NCBI RefSeq assembly: GCF_009870125.1 | Contig: NC_046681.1 | Span: 10,553,001-10,617,000 of the forward strand | DNA length: 64,000 nucleotides | Direction of reading: 5' to 3' | Origin: Drosophila pseudoobscura | Lineage: Eukaryota > Arthropoda > Insecta > Diptera > Drosophilidae | Shown here: piece after piece, positions 13,641 through 23,942 of the stretch | How positions within the stretch are numbered: the first letter of the stretch is position 1 | Layout of the letters: every line of letters starts with the position of its first letter | Position numbers and translations under genes: made by a program | Notes under the pieces: generated by a model | Told to the model about the DNA's origin: nothing | Seen by the model: the letters and a program-made list of their open reading frames with translations, nothing else | Database searches by the model: none

Positions 13641-14192
13641 ATGGGTAAGCCTTTCATTGAACACAAGAGTGCGGTGGGGCTAATTTTTCTTACCATTCCG
13701 GTAGAAAAGGGAACTGATCAAAACGCAATTTTCACCCGTCTTAACTCGTTTTACGTAAATCTGAACGGAGCTTCGCTGCGTGACGTGTCATACCGATGTC
13801 CGGCACGAAAGATTCTTGGCCAGAAGAATAACATGCAGGTCAGAAAATACCCATTTTTGAGCGCCGAGAACGCCGATGTGGAATCGAAGAGTGACATTGT
13901 TAAGAAATGCATATGTGAGCGTCCGATGAAGCGCCTCGAGTGTAGTCGCTGCCGCCGCCACTTCCGTGGACGTGTTGCCACAATATGCGAGAAGCATCCA
14001 ATGGTGAGTTCTTTCCTAGGTCTTTCTTTACTTTTGGTTATGGTCTAACATCACATGTGCCCACAGGAGACTTACCTGATGGACTTTCGCCAGTGTCCCT
14101 ACTGTTCGGCGAGTCGCGACAAGATCAAGGAATCTGATTTGACCTGGGATCCTAGATCTGAGATCCGTAAGGCACCCGATGATTCTCTGTAA
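13641..14192 (+). CDS. Small cysteine-rich putative zinc-binding protein, 162 aa, two exons
   Basis: Exon 1 is 13641-14003 and exon 2 is 14067-14192. The 63-bp intron begins GTGAGT and ends CCCACAG, in phase 0. The translation is 162 aa. The N-terminal half has no motif I recognise. The C-terminal half holds a cysteine cluster: CICE at about residue 93-96, then LECSRCRRHF, a C and H in TICEKHP, and CPYC after the splice junction. The CxxC pairs suggest a compact zinc-binding fold. No signal peptide or membrane segment is visible. The intact frame across a clean small intron argues for a real gene. I do not recognise the family, so no function is offered. It is the nearest gene to the satellite, about 700 bp away. 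ATG at 13641 is the first in-frame start. Confidence 0.8.
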
Positions 14193-14741
14193 ATCGAGTT
14201 TGATACTCGCCAGCATCAGAATCAGAATCAAGAACTGTACAAGACCAGAAGGGTCGGAGTCTCGACTGAAGTTGCGCGTGTGTGGAGCGGGAAACACTCT
14301 GTATTTGTTGCTGGTAAAAAGACAATCTGTAACATTACAAATCAATATGATTATTGCCTGAATATCATACCTATTAAAACTGCAGTTCAATGATATTTTA
14401 CTGTGTAGCCCATGCTCGTTCCCTGTTTTTTACTGTGCGCCTATGTATTATAATGCACATTATTCTTTCCACTTGAACTAAGCCCATCATATTATGAATT
14501 AATACGTCCACAATTTCAGTGAAGTACCCTCCTTAATTGGTGAAACGAATTAGATAACGTCGCGGGGGGGCAACGATTCTATTAGGTATTACAAATTAAA
14601 CTTGTTGCCATGGCAGCCAACAGTGCCGTACCGAGATATGCATTTTAATCTGCGATATGGAGAAGCACTCCGGCGATAACTTAAATTAGACAGAGTCGCA
14701 CAAAAGTATGCCGCGGATCGACACTTAGTCGGAGTTTACCC
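14193..14741. other. Intergenic region before Gr28b
   Basis: About 550 bp holding the 3' end of the cysteine-rich gene and the upstream region of the first Gr28b alternative exon. No canonical AATAAA or TATA box stands out. Nothing else is visible. Confidence 0.5.
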
Positions 14742-15410
14742 ATGATACGTAGCGGTTTGAAGTCATATCGGGCCTGCAGGCGGCGGGTGGGCGACGCGCT
14801 CAGTGCCCGTGACTACTACGGAGCCATCCAGATGCTGATTGCCATTGCCTATGTCCTGGGCATTACACCGTTCGTGGTGACTCACAGCGCAAAGGGGGAG
14901 TCCGGGATGCAGCAATCCTGGTATGGATTTGTCAATGCCATCTCCCGATGGGTGCTGCTCGCCTACTGTTACACGTACATCAATATCCACAACGAGAGCC
15001 TAATTGGCTACTTCATGCGGAATCGGATCTCGCAGTTCAGCACCCGGCTCCACAACATTTGTGGAATTTGGTCGGCAGTCTTTACCTTCATCATGCCGCT
15101 GCTGCTGCGCCGACACCTGCAGCGATTCATCGAGGATGTTATGGAGGTGGATCGGCGCCTGGACCGGCTCCGCCACCCCGTCAATTTCAATGCGGTCTTT
15201 GGAGTAGCCACCTTGGTTTTGGCCTTGGTTGCCCTGCTGGACACCATTATTACTGTCACCTGTCTGGTGTGCCTGGCCCAGATGGAGGTGCGCGCCTCTT
15301 GGCAGCTAATCTTCATCCTGGTCTACGAACTCATGGCCATATCCATGACAATTGTAATGTTTTCTTTAATCACGCGAACGGTTCAACGCCGCTTGAACTA
15401 TCTGCATACG
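14742..15410 (+). CDS. Gr28b: Gr28b alternative first exon 1 (223 aa)
   Basis: ATG at 14742, donor GTGAGT at 15411, phase 0. It encodes multiple hydrophobic segments with the GITPF and GYFMRN motifs typical of Gr28 N-termini and ends in LNYLHT. It is the most upstream variant, so its transcript must skip the four other first exons and span the nested antisense gene. Its nearest in-line acceptor is the shared exon at 23180, giving an intron of about 7.8 kb. Confidence 0.92.
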
Positions 15411-18400
15411 GTGAGTAGATATAAAGGAGGAGTTTAAATTGTGATGATATGGCAACTATAAAGAAAATCTCCAAAAATGGTCCACCCATTCTTTAATTCT
15501 CTTTTGGGCTACCCTTGGCCACGCATTACTCATCAATTTGCTGTGACATTCCCAAGCAACGTACATATATTGTATTTGGTTCCATTGGACCGACTTATGT
15601 GCCTCGCCAGAAACTGTGTATTTTTTTATTGAATGCTGGGGACCGGCTCAGCTGGTCCGAAAGCGTAAAGATAGAATTGAAACACCGAGCGTGCCCGCTC
15701 CATAAAAAAAACACCGCCATAGAAATGCTTTTTGGGGCCTCCTGCAACATCTTGGAAATTCTATAGTCGTTGGTTGGACTTATCGCTTAAAGTATATGAA
15801 GCACAATCAAAGTTCATCTCCATCCTTGTGCTATTTCTGTCTTCATATTCCACCTGTCAATCAGACTAGAGTCTTAACTAACTTATGCCCATGAGAAACC
15901 CTGTGCGAAGCAAATTGAATGAAGAAATCTGATCAGCTTATGGTAAGCAAATGGCCAGGAACAACCCCATACCTCACCCATCCCACTGTCTACATAGCTA
16001 GCCCAGCCCCCCTAGTACCCTAGTACACTCGTGGATAGTTGAAGTGTGACCAGATATGCGATTACCCGAGTGTCACACGATAATGAAGATAATGAATTGC
16101 CCGTCACGAAGCGCACATAGACAGACAACACACATGCTGGCTGGCTGGCAGCTTTCATTCTGGCCAAACAAATGAATAAAATTCAAGGCGTCGTCGCCTT
16201 GGCCATGTTCTCTTCCAACAAGGACACGGACTCCCGCACAGGGACACTTGTTGCTGCCGCCCTGCCTTGCCCTGCCCTGCCACTGGCTGTTGCAAATCCC
16301 AGGCAACATCATAATGAGCTTCAGGCTGGGCATAACTTCCGCCTGCCGGCGTTTGTTTTTATTTTCGCCACAGCTCCTTCCACCACTCGTACGCATCGTT
16401 TGCTCGTTTAAATTCTTCGTAGGACATCGTTATCCATTTGTGAGCCAGTTCGCATTGACACTTTCACCCGGACGGTTGTGAACGCTCCCTGCTGTTGGCT
16501 GTTCTGTGTTTCCCCCTGATAGTCATGTCCACTGCGCTGCGTCGGGTGCGCAAGTACTTTATCTCATCGCAGGTCTATGAGGCACTACGTCCATTGTTCT
16601 TCCTCACATTTCTGTACGGACTGACGCCGTTCCATGTGGTCCGTCGGAAGATGGGGGAATCCTATCTGAAGATGTCCTGCTTTGGCGTATTCAATATCTT
16701 CATCTACATATGCTTGTGCGGCTTCTGTTACATCTCATCGTTGCGGCAGGGCGAGTCCATTGTGGGCTACTTCTTTCGCACGGAAATCTCTACCATCGGC
16801 GATCGTTTGCAGATCTTCAATGGCCTGATTGCCGGAGCTGTGATCTACACTTCGGCCATCCTGAAACGTTGCAAGCTGCTGGGAACCCTGACGATCCTTC
16901 ACAGTCTCGATACGAACTTCTCCAATATTGGGGTGCGCGTAAAGTATTCCCGTATCTTCCGATATTCGATACTGGTGCTGGTCTTCAAGCTCCTCATTTT
17001 GGGTGTGTATTTTGTGGGCGTGTTCCGGCTGCTCGTCTCCCTCGATGTGACGCCCTCGTTCTGTGTCTGCATGACATTCTTCCTGCAACATTCGGTTGTT
17101 TCAATCGCGATTTGCTTGTTCTGCGTGATTGCCTTCAGCTTCGAGCGACGTCTCAGTATCATCAATCAGGTGAGTGTGAGGTGGCGAGTGCCTCTGGTAA
17201 ATATTTACCCGCAAAAAGCCACAAAAAGCAGGTGCAGACAGCGTGTCTGTCCGAGGGTAATCGCTTTTACCATCATGTCGCTTTATTGCTCATGCCCCAA
17301 TGAAGTGAAGTGAAAATTAATTTATGTAAATCCAAGGAAACACAAGAGTGCTTTGCTGTGTATTTTTATTGGTTTAACCTGGTTGCTACTCTTCAAAGAT
17401 CGTGTGCTCTGATTTAGTTTGACATAGAGTGGAGAGGACTGACTTATGAGTTATGGTCAACAAGTGTTGCCTATTTTTGGCGGTCTGTAATGACGGCAAA
17501 TGGAGGAAACTGAGTTTGTGGACTTGTGATTTGTTTTGGATGTAATTTCGTAATTGAGAGATTGGGATATGAGTGCCGTCATCTTGTTCCAATGATGATC
17601 CGAATCGAAGAAATTTGCTTACACTTATATTCTAGTCCTTCTTTATATCTCTTGAGGAAGCCTTTGTAATGGGCAGGCCATTGGTTTAATTCGAATTGAA
17701 TCGTATCGATGAGAAAGTTTCGTAGCGGAAGTAGGATTTGGTTTTAAAGGAAGCACGTGGATCTATCTGCAGTTGATCCTTCGCCTTCTTCTTCGCTTGC
17801 TCGGTGGGGGCGTTGCACAGCGGTATGCGGTCCAGCCTGTAAACGCCCATCTCAGACGTCTGAACACAATGCCTATATGGCGGCAAAGCATCCATGCTTT
17901 TCCAAGCATCTTGTAACCCACACAAGTGGTGTCCTGATCGTTCAATTCTGGGGAGCCACTGGCCCGTCTCCGTGTTGTGTGAGAAGGGCAGGGAGGCTTG
18001 TCTGCCTCGTCCTGCGCCACCCTACATTCGAATACGGATGGACTTTGCTCATTGCACAGTGAGCCATGGTGTGGCTGCATTGTCCCACCCGTTTCCGGGT
18101 GACGGAAAATCTCCGCCCGGGGCTGTCCTTCGGTGGGATTGTTGGCCTTCGGCTGGGCGGTGATTGAGCAGATGTTGTTGTTGCCGCTCGTACGGATGGG
18201 GAGCTTCCTATTGCGTATCCTGGCAAAAGCGGTACTGCCCACTTTTGTCCGCTTCGGGTTCGCGTAGCCGAGCCAGCCGCGGCAATTGGCTGCCTCGCAG
18301 TAGCAGGGCTGGGCAATCCTGTCGTACGGCTGGTACCGGTAATCGAAGGTGATCTCCTCCCCCGGCATAATGGTCTTCACGCTGAAGAGGCCGATCCTCA

Positions 18401-21400
18401 GCTCCCCGTTAACCGTCCACTTCTGGGTCTCTGCATTGGGATCGCAGCTGTGGTTCATGAAACGCGATATGTTGCCCCCCATCGTGGCATCGATGATGGC
18501 CCCACCCCGCAGCGCCATGAAGTAGTAATGCCGGTTGCGCCCCTCTGCGTAGCGATGCTGACGTCGCTCGAACTCCGCGCTGTCGATCACCTCTCCCACG
18601 TACTCCATGATGAACTCTCCGGCTGGGATCGCCAGTTCGGCCGTAATCCCACAGCCCTTCTTCTCGGTGCGGACGACGCGACAGGGCCAGCACTGGTTCA
18701 GCTGAAAGCGTTTGTTCGTGCACCGCTCTCCGTTGGAGCACAGCGGACCACACTCGATCATCAGCATACGGTTGATGCAGCCCGATCCGCAGAACAGATA
18801 CTCCTCGGACTGGGCCTCCTCATCGCCAGTGAGGAAGCAGTTGCACTCCATCTCTGCATTCTCCTGGCTCACCTGCCTGGAACATCTGTATTGGTTCTCG
18901 CGGAGCAGCTGGAACGTGAACAGGCCCTCGCTGCGCAGGAACTGCTCGTTGATGGCCTCCGTGTTGGCCAGCATCGCAATCTGTTCCTCCATGCTGATGG
19001 ATGGCGGATTGAAAGAAAGGACGCTTCCCTGGCTGACCTTCGGCCTTTGGGGCTTTTTTTTGATGCGGCGCGAGCGTCGCACGCCGCGCCCGCCACCTCC
19101 GTCTTCATTGTAGCCCAGAAGATTGAAAGCCGTCGGGGAGTTGTCCTGGTTAGGCCTGGCGCTGAAGCAGGATCCTGGATAGACGGAAAGAGCTCTCATT
19201 TTAATTTTAAAATTCAGTCTTTTTAGAAATGCCACTATTTGCACCAATGGAAGGAAGACGCAACTAGTTGAAATTGACACACCAGAGTTGATTTCGCATC
19301 GTTTCGCATCGTTTCGTATCGAAAATCAACCCTGTATCTCTGCTGCGATTTAAATAAAATTATTCAACAAAATGACATATTTACAGGCATTCCTATCTTA
19401 TTCTTTCTGCGACTCACCCTTTTTCAACTAAACGGTTTTCAATGCAGAATTATGCAAATTCAAGAATATTCTTGGAATCACTCGCAACATTAAAGTTTCA
19501 CTTTTCTACGCATTATTTAAATCAGCCAACGAACTCAATGGAAACCATCATAATCATGTCATTTATGATACCCTTAAGTCCGATGGCACTCTTCCGCGCA
19601 AGCTGGGCGAAATCTCACCTGACGAAAGGACACAAAAACACACACACCTAATAACCATGGCAATATCCTGTTGAACAATTGACATAAATTCATTTGAGCA
19701 TTTCACGGAAACCATAAAACTCATTAGGCTTATGATGGGGGTCAATAAACGCAGGGCAAAAGTGGAGAGAACATCATTATTGGTCTCTGGTCATTCATTG
19801 ATCCAAATAGAAAATATCCCCGCTGGTTGACCGACAAAGACACGCGGGAAAAACTTCCCCTGAATGTGGGGAAATCGGACCATGACAGAGAATACCCTGG
19901 GGTAAAGATGTCCCCTGGGGAAACGCCATTAATTAAAATGCAGCAGCTTAAGCTAATAGGTTAATGGTCGGACCCCGAACGGAAGGCAGCTTGCCAAACG
20001 GCTGTCTAGACCGGGACAGTACATAAAAATGGAAAATTATTTACTTTTCCTGCTGGCCCCACCTAATGGGAGAGTTTCCTGGGAGGAGGTGCCACGCTCT
20101 TGAGCGTGGTAGCCTGGTAGAAATGCAAATCATTTGTGGTCTCTGGCGTCAGTTGCCGGGCGAAGCTCAAACGGAACGGACACTACACGAATCATGGAAG
20201 CGGGCAAGGATACGGATACGGTCGAAATAGAGGTCGAGTCCGGCCTGTGCCAGCCGTTGCGCCGTCGCGTGCGTCGTTTCCTCTCCGCCAAACAGCTGTA
20301 CGAGTGTCTGCGCCCAGTCTTCCATGTGACCTACTGGCACGGTCTCACATCCTTCTACATCAGCAGCGACAGTGCCACAGGCCGCAAGGACATCAAAAAG
20401 ACTATATTCGGCTTTGTCAACGGGATCATCCACATAACCCTCTATGCCATCTGCTATACCCTCACGATCTTCAACAATTGCGAGTCCGTAGCCAGCTATT
20501 TCTTCCGTTCCCGCATCACCTACTTTGGGGACATGATGCAGATTGTTAGCGGCTTTATTGGCGTCACTGTCATCTATCTGACGTCCATCATCCCCAACCA
20601 TCGCTTGGAGCGTTGCCTTGAGAAGTTTCACACTATGGACATGCAACTGCAGACCGTTGGCATCAAGATCATGTACAGCAAGGTCCTGCGATTCAGCTAT
20701 ATGATTCTGTTCTCCATGTTTATGGTGAACATTTGCTTCACCTGTGGCACCTTCTCCGTGCTGTACTCTTCGCTAGTGGCCCCCAGTATGGCATTGCACT
20801 TCACCTTCCTCATCCAACATACAGTCATCTCTATAGCCATTGCCGTTTTCAGTTGCTTTACGTATCTGGTGGAGATGCGTCTGGTGATGGTAAATAAGGT
20901 AAGGTTTCAAAAGGCTTTGTTTCAGTCCTGATAAAATTGTTATATCGAGAGATCTTATATCATTTCTTTAGTGTCCCTCAAAGATAGTTCGTACTTCTTA
21001 AGCTCATCCTATCTTTGGGGGAATCTTCATCCAAAGACTGGTAAGAGATCAAATTTATTTCAGAGGCAAAGGCAAACTTCTCTTAAAGCACTTCATACGT
21101 CATACAAATTATATAGACTTGAGACTCAGAAAATTCCCTCTTCTATTCTTGAAAACTATCGCCCAGTCTCTCCCACCAATTTAATAATTCCCAAATCAAT
21201 CACAATACTCACCAAGAAACCTTATTACCTTGGGGTTAAACCCTTAAAGCGTGGTTTCTTATACAATTCAATTAATTTAATTAGCACGGACACTGGCCAT
21301 GAACCATGAACCATGAACCCGCCAGTTTTATAATTTCATAAACGCTGGCCAACAAAATGAGGGTAAAAACTGTCATTAAATAAAAACTTGCTGAATGTGT

Positions 21401-23942
21401 GATGGACGGGTTTCCATTACCTGACCTGTCAGCGGCGAAGAGTAGACAACAGTTAGCCAGCCATCAAGTCCAAGGTGTGGGTATGTGGGTTCTTGGGTTC
21501 TTGGGTCATGAAAACTTTAAGAACTAATGAGAGAACTGAACTTTAGGATAAAGCTATAAAAGGAACTTGTGTCCACAGAATGGATAACAGTTGTCCGTTG
21601 CACTTGCGATGAGTGGATTTTGGAGGGAGTTGTTCCACCCGAGAGATGCCCACGGCTCGGAGCAGACGCTGCTCTTGTGCACCTACATCCTGGGTCTGAC
21701 GCCATTCCGACTCAGGGGCGAGGCGGGGGCTCGACACTACCAGCTTAGTAAAATAGGATACCTGAATGCCCTCATCCAGTTGAGCTTCTTCAGCTACTGC
21801 TTCCTCACGGCCCTCATTCAGCAGCAGAGCATTGTGGGCTATTTCTTCAAGTCAGAAATATCTCAGGTCGGGGAATCGCTACAAAAATTCATCGGCATGA
21901 CAGGCATGTCCATACTCTTCCTGTGCAGCACCATCCGGGTGCGCCTGCTGATTCACCTCTGCAATCTGATATCCCGCATTGATGGACATCTACTGGATGT
22001 GGGTGTGGTCTTCAATTATCCGGCAATCATGAGGTTGAGGCACTCGCAGCTCTTTCTGATGTCCACCGTGCAGTTGGCGTATTTAATAAGCTCCACTTGG
22101 ATGCTGCTGCGGAACGATGTGAGGCCGAGCTATCCAGCAGCTGTGGCCTTCTATGTGCCCCTGATCTTTCTGCTGAGCACTGTGATCCTGTTTGGAGCCT
22201 TCCTCCATCGTCTGTGGCAACACCTGGAAGCATTGAATAAGGTGTGAAACTGAAACTGTAGAATAATTTAATGACATGTTTTACTGTCCTGTCTGCCGTT
22301 TGAAGCTCTTTATTTAATTAGCTGCGTATTAGTCAGGACGATTATTGGTAATCATCCCATCAATTGGGGTAGAGTTCCATTTCATTAGCGTCTTATTATT
22401 CATAGAGATTACCATCCCGCCCGGGCGAGTCAGAGTCGGAAGCTACTCAATTGGCTACGTTACTCATACGCCATGTGGCTGTTCAATCGTTTGGTTTACA
22501 TGGCGCGTCCTCACGACGTCTACACCTGTTACCGGGTGACCCTGTGGCTGGCCCTCTGGCTGGGCATTGTGCCCTACTATGTGACCAGCACATCCGCCGG
22601 CAGCAGCAGACTCAGTGCATCCTACTTTGGTTACTTCAACATCATCTTTCGCATGATTGTATACGTTGTGAACTTTGTGTACAGTGCCCTCGATCCTCGC
22701 TCCCTGATGTCAAACTTCTTTCTGTCGGACATCTCGAATGTGATCGATGGCTTGCAGAAAGTCAATGGAATGTTTGGCATCATAGCCATACTCCTCATAT
22801 CACTGGCCAAGCGTCGGAAGCTGCTGCATGTCCTGGCCGTATTCGATTGCCTGGAACGTGAGTCGTTTCCGCGAGTTGGGATAACCCATCACCAGGGACC
22901 TGCAGCACGGCGCATGAATCGCTTGGTCCTCGTCATGACCGGCACTACGACGGCCTATATCTCTTGCAGCTTTCTCATGATCAGCATGAGAGATGCGGGC
23001 ACATTCTCCATATCCTCGGTTATAAGTTATTTTTCGCCGCATTTCATAGTTTGTGCCGTTTGCTTTTTGGCGGGCAATTTGATGATCAAATTGCGCATCT
23101 ACTTGAGTGCTCTACATAAGGTTAAGATAGATCTGATTCTAACGTTATTCATTGAAATATTCATTTGTTGTATTTGCAGGTCCTGAAGAACCTCTCCCAT
23201 CAGTGGGACTCTCACAGCTTGAAGGGAGTGGTCCAGAAGCAACGTTCCCTCCAATGTCTCGACTCCTTTTCCATGTACACAATTGTGACCAAGGATCCGG
23301 CAGAGATTATACAGGAATCCATGGAGATACATCACCTGATTTGCGAGGCTGCCGCCACGGCCAACAAATACTTCACCTACCAACTGCTTACGATCATATC
23401 CATTGCCTTTCTGATCATTGTTTTCGATGCGTACTATGTTCTGGAGACATTGCTGGGCAAATCGAAGCGCGAAAGCAAATTCAAAACCGTGGAATTCGTC
23501 ACCTTTTTCTCGTGTCAAATGATTCTGTACTTGATTGCCATCATTTCGATTGTGGAGGGCAGCAATCGGGCCATCAAGAAGAGCGAAAAAACTGGAGGCA
23601 TAGTCCACTCTCTGATGAACAAAACCAAAAGCCCGGAGGTCAAGGAAAAGCTACAACAATTTTCCATGCAATTACTGCACTTGAAAATCAATTTTACAGC
23701 CGCGGGTCTCTTTAACATCGATAGAACTTTGTATTTTACGGTAAGTGGTTGGATAGAATAAACTACGAGTAGTGAATAGTATTTCACTAATTTTCCCTTA
23801 TCTTCTTTAACAGATCAGTGGTGCGTTGACCACGTATCTCATCATCTTGCTGCAGTTCACATCCAATTCCCCCCACAATAGCAATGGGAATTATTATTCC
23901 TGTTGTGAGACCTTCAATAATATAACGAATCATACAAATTAG
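14742..23942 (+). CDS. Gr28b: Gr28b gustatory receptor locus: five alternative first exons, two shared 3' exons
   Basis: Five large exons, each with its own ATG, end in phase 0 at a donor: 14742-15410, 16525-17169, 20194-20898, 21609-22241 and 22473-23120. Each can splice to the shared exons 23180-23740 and 23814-23942. Predicted isoforms are 452, 444, 464, 440 and 445 aa. The first exons encode paralogous N-terminal two-thirds with several hydrophobic segments. They share the family features LTPF near the N-terminus and GYFF or similar after the second hydrophobic block. The shared exons carry the C-terminal membrane segments, including TYLIILLQF, the insect gustatory receptor signature. This exon architecture is diagnostic of Gr28b. 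In D. melanogaster its isoforms act in bitter and other taste, larval light avoidance and warmth sensing. Gr28a lies directly downstream. A Set2-like gene is nested antisense in the intron between the second and third first exons. Confidence 0.95.
15411..16524 (+). other. Gr28b intronic region between first exons 1 and 2
   Basis: About 1.1 kb without a coding signal. A CCCTGCC-type pyrimidine-rich stretch lies near 16260-16285. The interval presumably contains the promoter of the second first exon, but no TATA box or initiator is clear. Confidence 0.5.
16525..17169 (+). CDS. Gr28b: Gr28b alternative first exon 2 (215 aa)
   Basis: ATG at 16525, donor GTGAGT at 17170, phase 0. The open frame extends upstream to 16495 but only with a TTG, so the first true ATG is chosen. 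LTPFHVV, GYFFRTEI and the C-terminal RLSIINQ align with the other variants. Splicing to 23180 predicts a 444-aa receptor. The intron that follows contains the nested SET-domain gene. Confidence 0.92.
17170..17762. other. Gr28b intronic region 3' of the nested Set2-like gene
   Basis: About 590 bp, A/T-rich, lying downstream of the stop codon of the antisense Set2-like gene and after Gr28b first exon 2. It would contain the 3' UTR of the nested gene. No canonical AATAAA on the minus strand was identified, and no other gene is visible. Confidence 0.45.
17763..19199 (-). CDS. Intronless Set2-like histone H3K36 methyltransferase (retrogene candidate), 478 aa
   Basis: One uninterrupted frame runs from ATG at 19199 to the stop at 17763. 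The frame continues upstream to 19280 only from a GTG. Domain order: basic RRSRRIKKKP at about 41-50; a cysteine-rich AWS domain at about 118-170 (CNCF, GCINRMLMIECGPLC, CTNKRF); a SET domain at about 172-290 with GCGITAE, MEYVGEV, NHSCDPN at 249-255 and GEEITFDY at 280-287; and a post-SET zinc motif CYCEAANCRGWLG at about 299-311. All core catalytic and zinc residues are present. The match is to Set2/SETD2, which methylates H3 lysine 36 during transcription elongation. The parental protein is over 2000 aa in D. melanogaster; here the long N-terminus and the C-terminal WW and SRI regions are absent. Lack of introns across AWS-SET-post-SET points to retroposition. It lies antisense in a Gr28b intron, and its tail (about 315-478) is unlike anything I know. 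Confidence 0.9.
   Translation of the reverse strand: MRALSVYPGSCFSARPNQDNSPTAFNLLGYNEDGGGGRGVRRSRRIKKKPQRPKVSQGSVLSFNPPSISMEEQIAMLANTEAINEQFLRSEGLFTFQLLRENQYRCSRQVSQENAEMECNCFLTGDEEAQSEEYLFCGSGCINRMLMIECGPLCSNGERCTNKRFQLNQCWPCRVVRTEKKGCGITAELAIPAGEFIMEYVGEVIDSAEFERRQHRYAEGRNRHYYFMALRGGAIIDATMGGNISRFMNHSCDPNAETQKWTVNGELRIGLFSVKTIMPGEEITFDYRYQPYDRIAQPCYCEAANCRGWLGYANPKRTKVGSTAFARIRNRKLPIRTSGNNNICSITAQPKANNPTEGQPRAEIFRHPETGGTMQPHHGSLCNEQSPSVFECRVAQDEADKPPCPSHTTRRRASGSPELNDQDTTCVGYKMLGKAWMLCRHIGIVFRRLRWAFTGWTAYRCATPPPSKRRRRRRINCR
19200..20193. other. Gr28b intronic region upstream of the Set2-like gene
   Basis: About 1 kb between the start of the antisense Set2-like gene and Gr28b first exon 3. 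It should hold the promoter of the nested gene and that of first exon 3. A short tandem CATCGTTTCG run lies near 19296-19320. No TATA box or terminal repeat is convincing, and no other gene is seen. Confidence 0.45.
20194..20898 (+). CDS. Gr28b: Gr28b alternative first exon 3 (235 aa)
   Basis: ATG at 20194, donor GTAAGG at 20899, phase 0. The open frame reaches 20134 only through a TTG. This variant has the longest N-terminus, with an acidic lead-in (MEAGKDTDTVEIEVES) before the conserved LTSFY and SYFFRSRI segments. It ends RLVMVNK. The spliced receptor would be 464 aa. Confidence 0.92.
20899..21608 (+). other. Gr28b intronic region with promoter of first exon 4
   Basis: About 700 bp, A/T-rich and non-coding. 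Its 3' end contains a TATA-like box at 21555. A triplicated ATGAACC run lies near 21299-21317. Nothing else is visible. Confidence 0.5.
21555..21562 (+). promoter_or_regulatory. TATA box for Gr28b first exon 4
   Basis: TATAAAAG lies 54 bp before the ATG at 21609. A start about 30 bp downstream would give a very short leader. An out-of-frame ATG at 21580 opens a 10-codon uORF whose TGA (21610-21612) overlaps the main ATG, so its effect depends on the exact start site. Confidence 0.5.
21609..22241 (+). CDS. Gr28b: Gr28b alternative first exon 4 (211 aa)
   Basis: ATG at 21609, donor GTGTGA at 22242, phase 0. An upstream in-frame TTG at 21591 is not used as the start. LTPFRL and GYFFKSEI are in the expected positions, and the exon ends HLEALNK. 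Spliced length is 440 aa, the shortest isoform. The donor is weaker than those of the other first exons. Confidence 0.9.
22473..23120 (+). CDS. Gr28b: Gr28b alternative first exon 5 (216 aa)
   Basis: ATG at 22473, donor GTTAAG at 23121, phase 0. It is the first exon nearest the shared exons, with a 59-bp intron to 23180. It encodes the divergent IVPYYV and NFFLSDIS versions of the family motifs and ends YLSALHK. Predicted receptor length is 445 aa. Confidence 0.92.
23180..23942 (+). CDS. Gr28b: Gr28b shared 3' exons (C-terminal 229 aa)
   Basis: Exon 23180-23740 (187 codons) follows the acceptor TTTGCAG and is joined across a 73-bp intron (GTAAGT to AACAG) to exon 23814-23942 (42 aa plus stop). 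Together they supply the last membrane segments and the TYLIILLQF signature, common to all five isoforms. The tail has paired cysteines and several NxT/NxS sites. A polyadenylation signal AATAAA lies at 24147-24152, about 205 bp after the stop. Confidence 0.94.

Noticed and set aside
14948-15418. 156-aa frame inside Gr28b first exon 1
   Set aside because: Alternate-frame shadow of the receptor exon, with Pro/His-rich composition.
18450-19226. 258-aa plus-strand open frame opposite the Set2-like gene
   Set aside because: Shadow of the minus-strand SET-domain frame; it has no domain of its own.
20167-20646. 159-aa minus-strand frame opposite Gr28b first exon 3
   Set aside because: Antisense shadow of a long coding exon.
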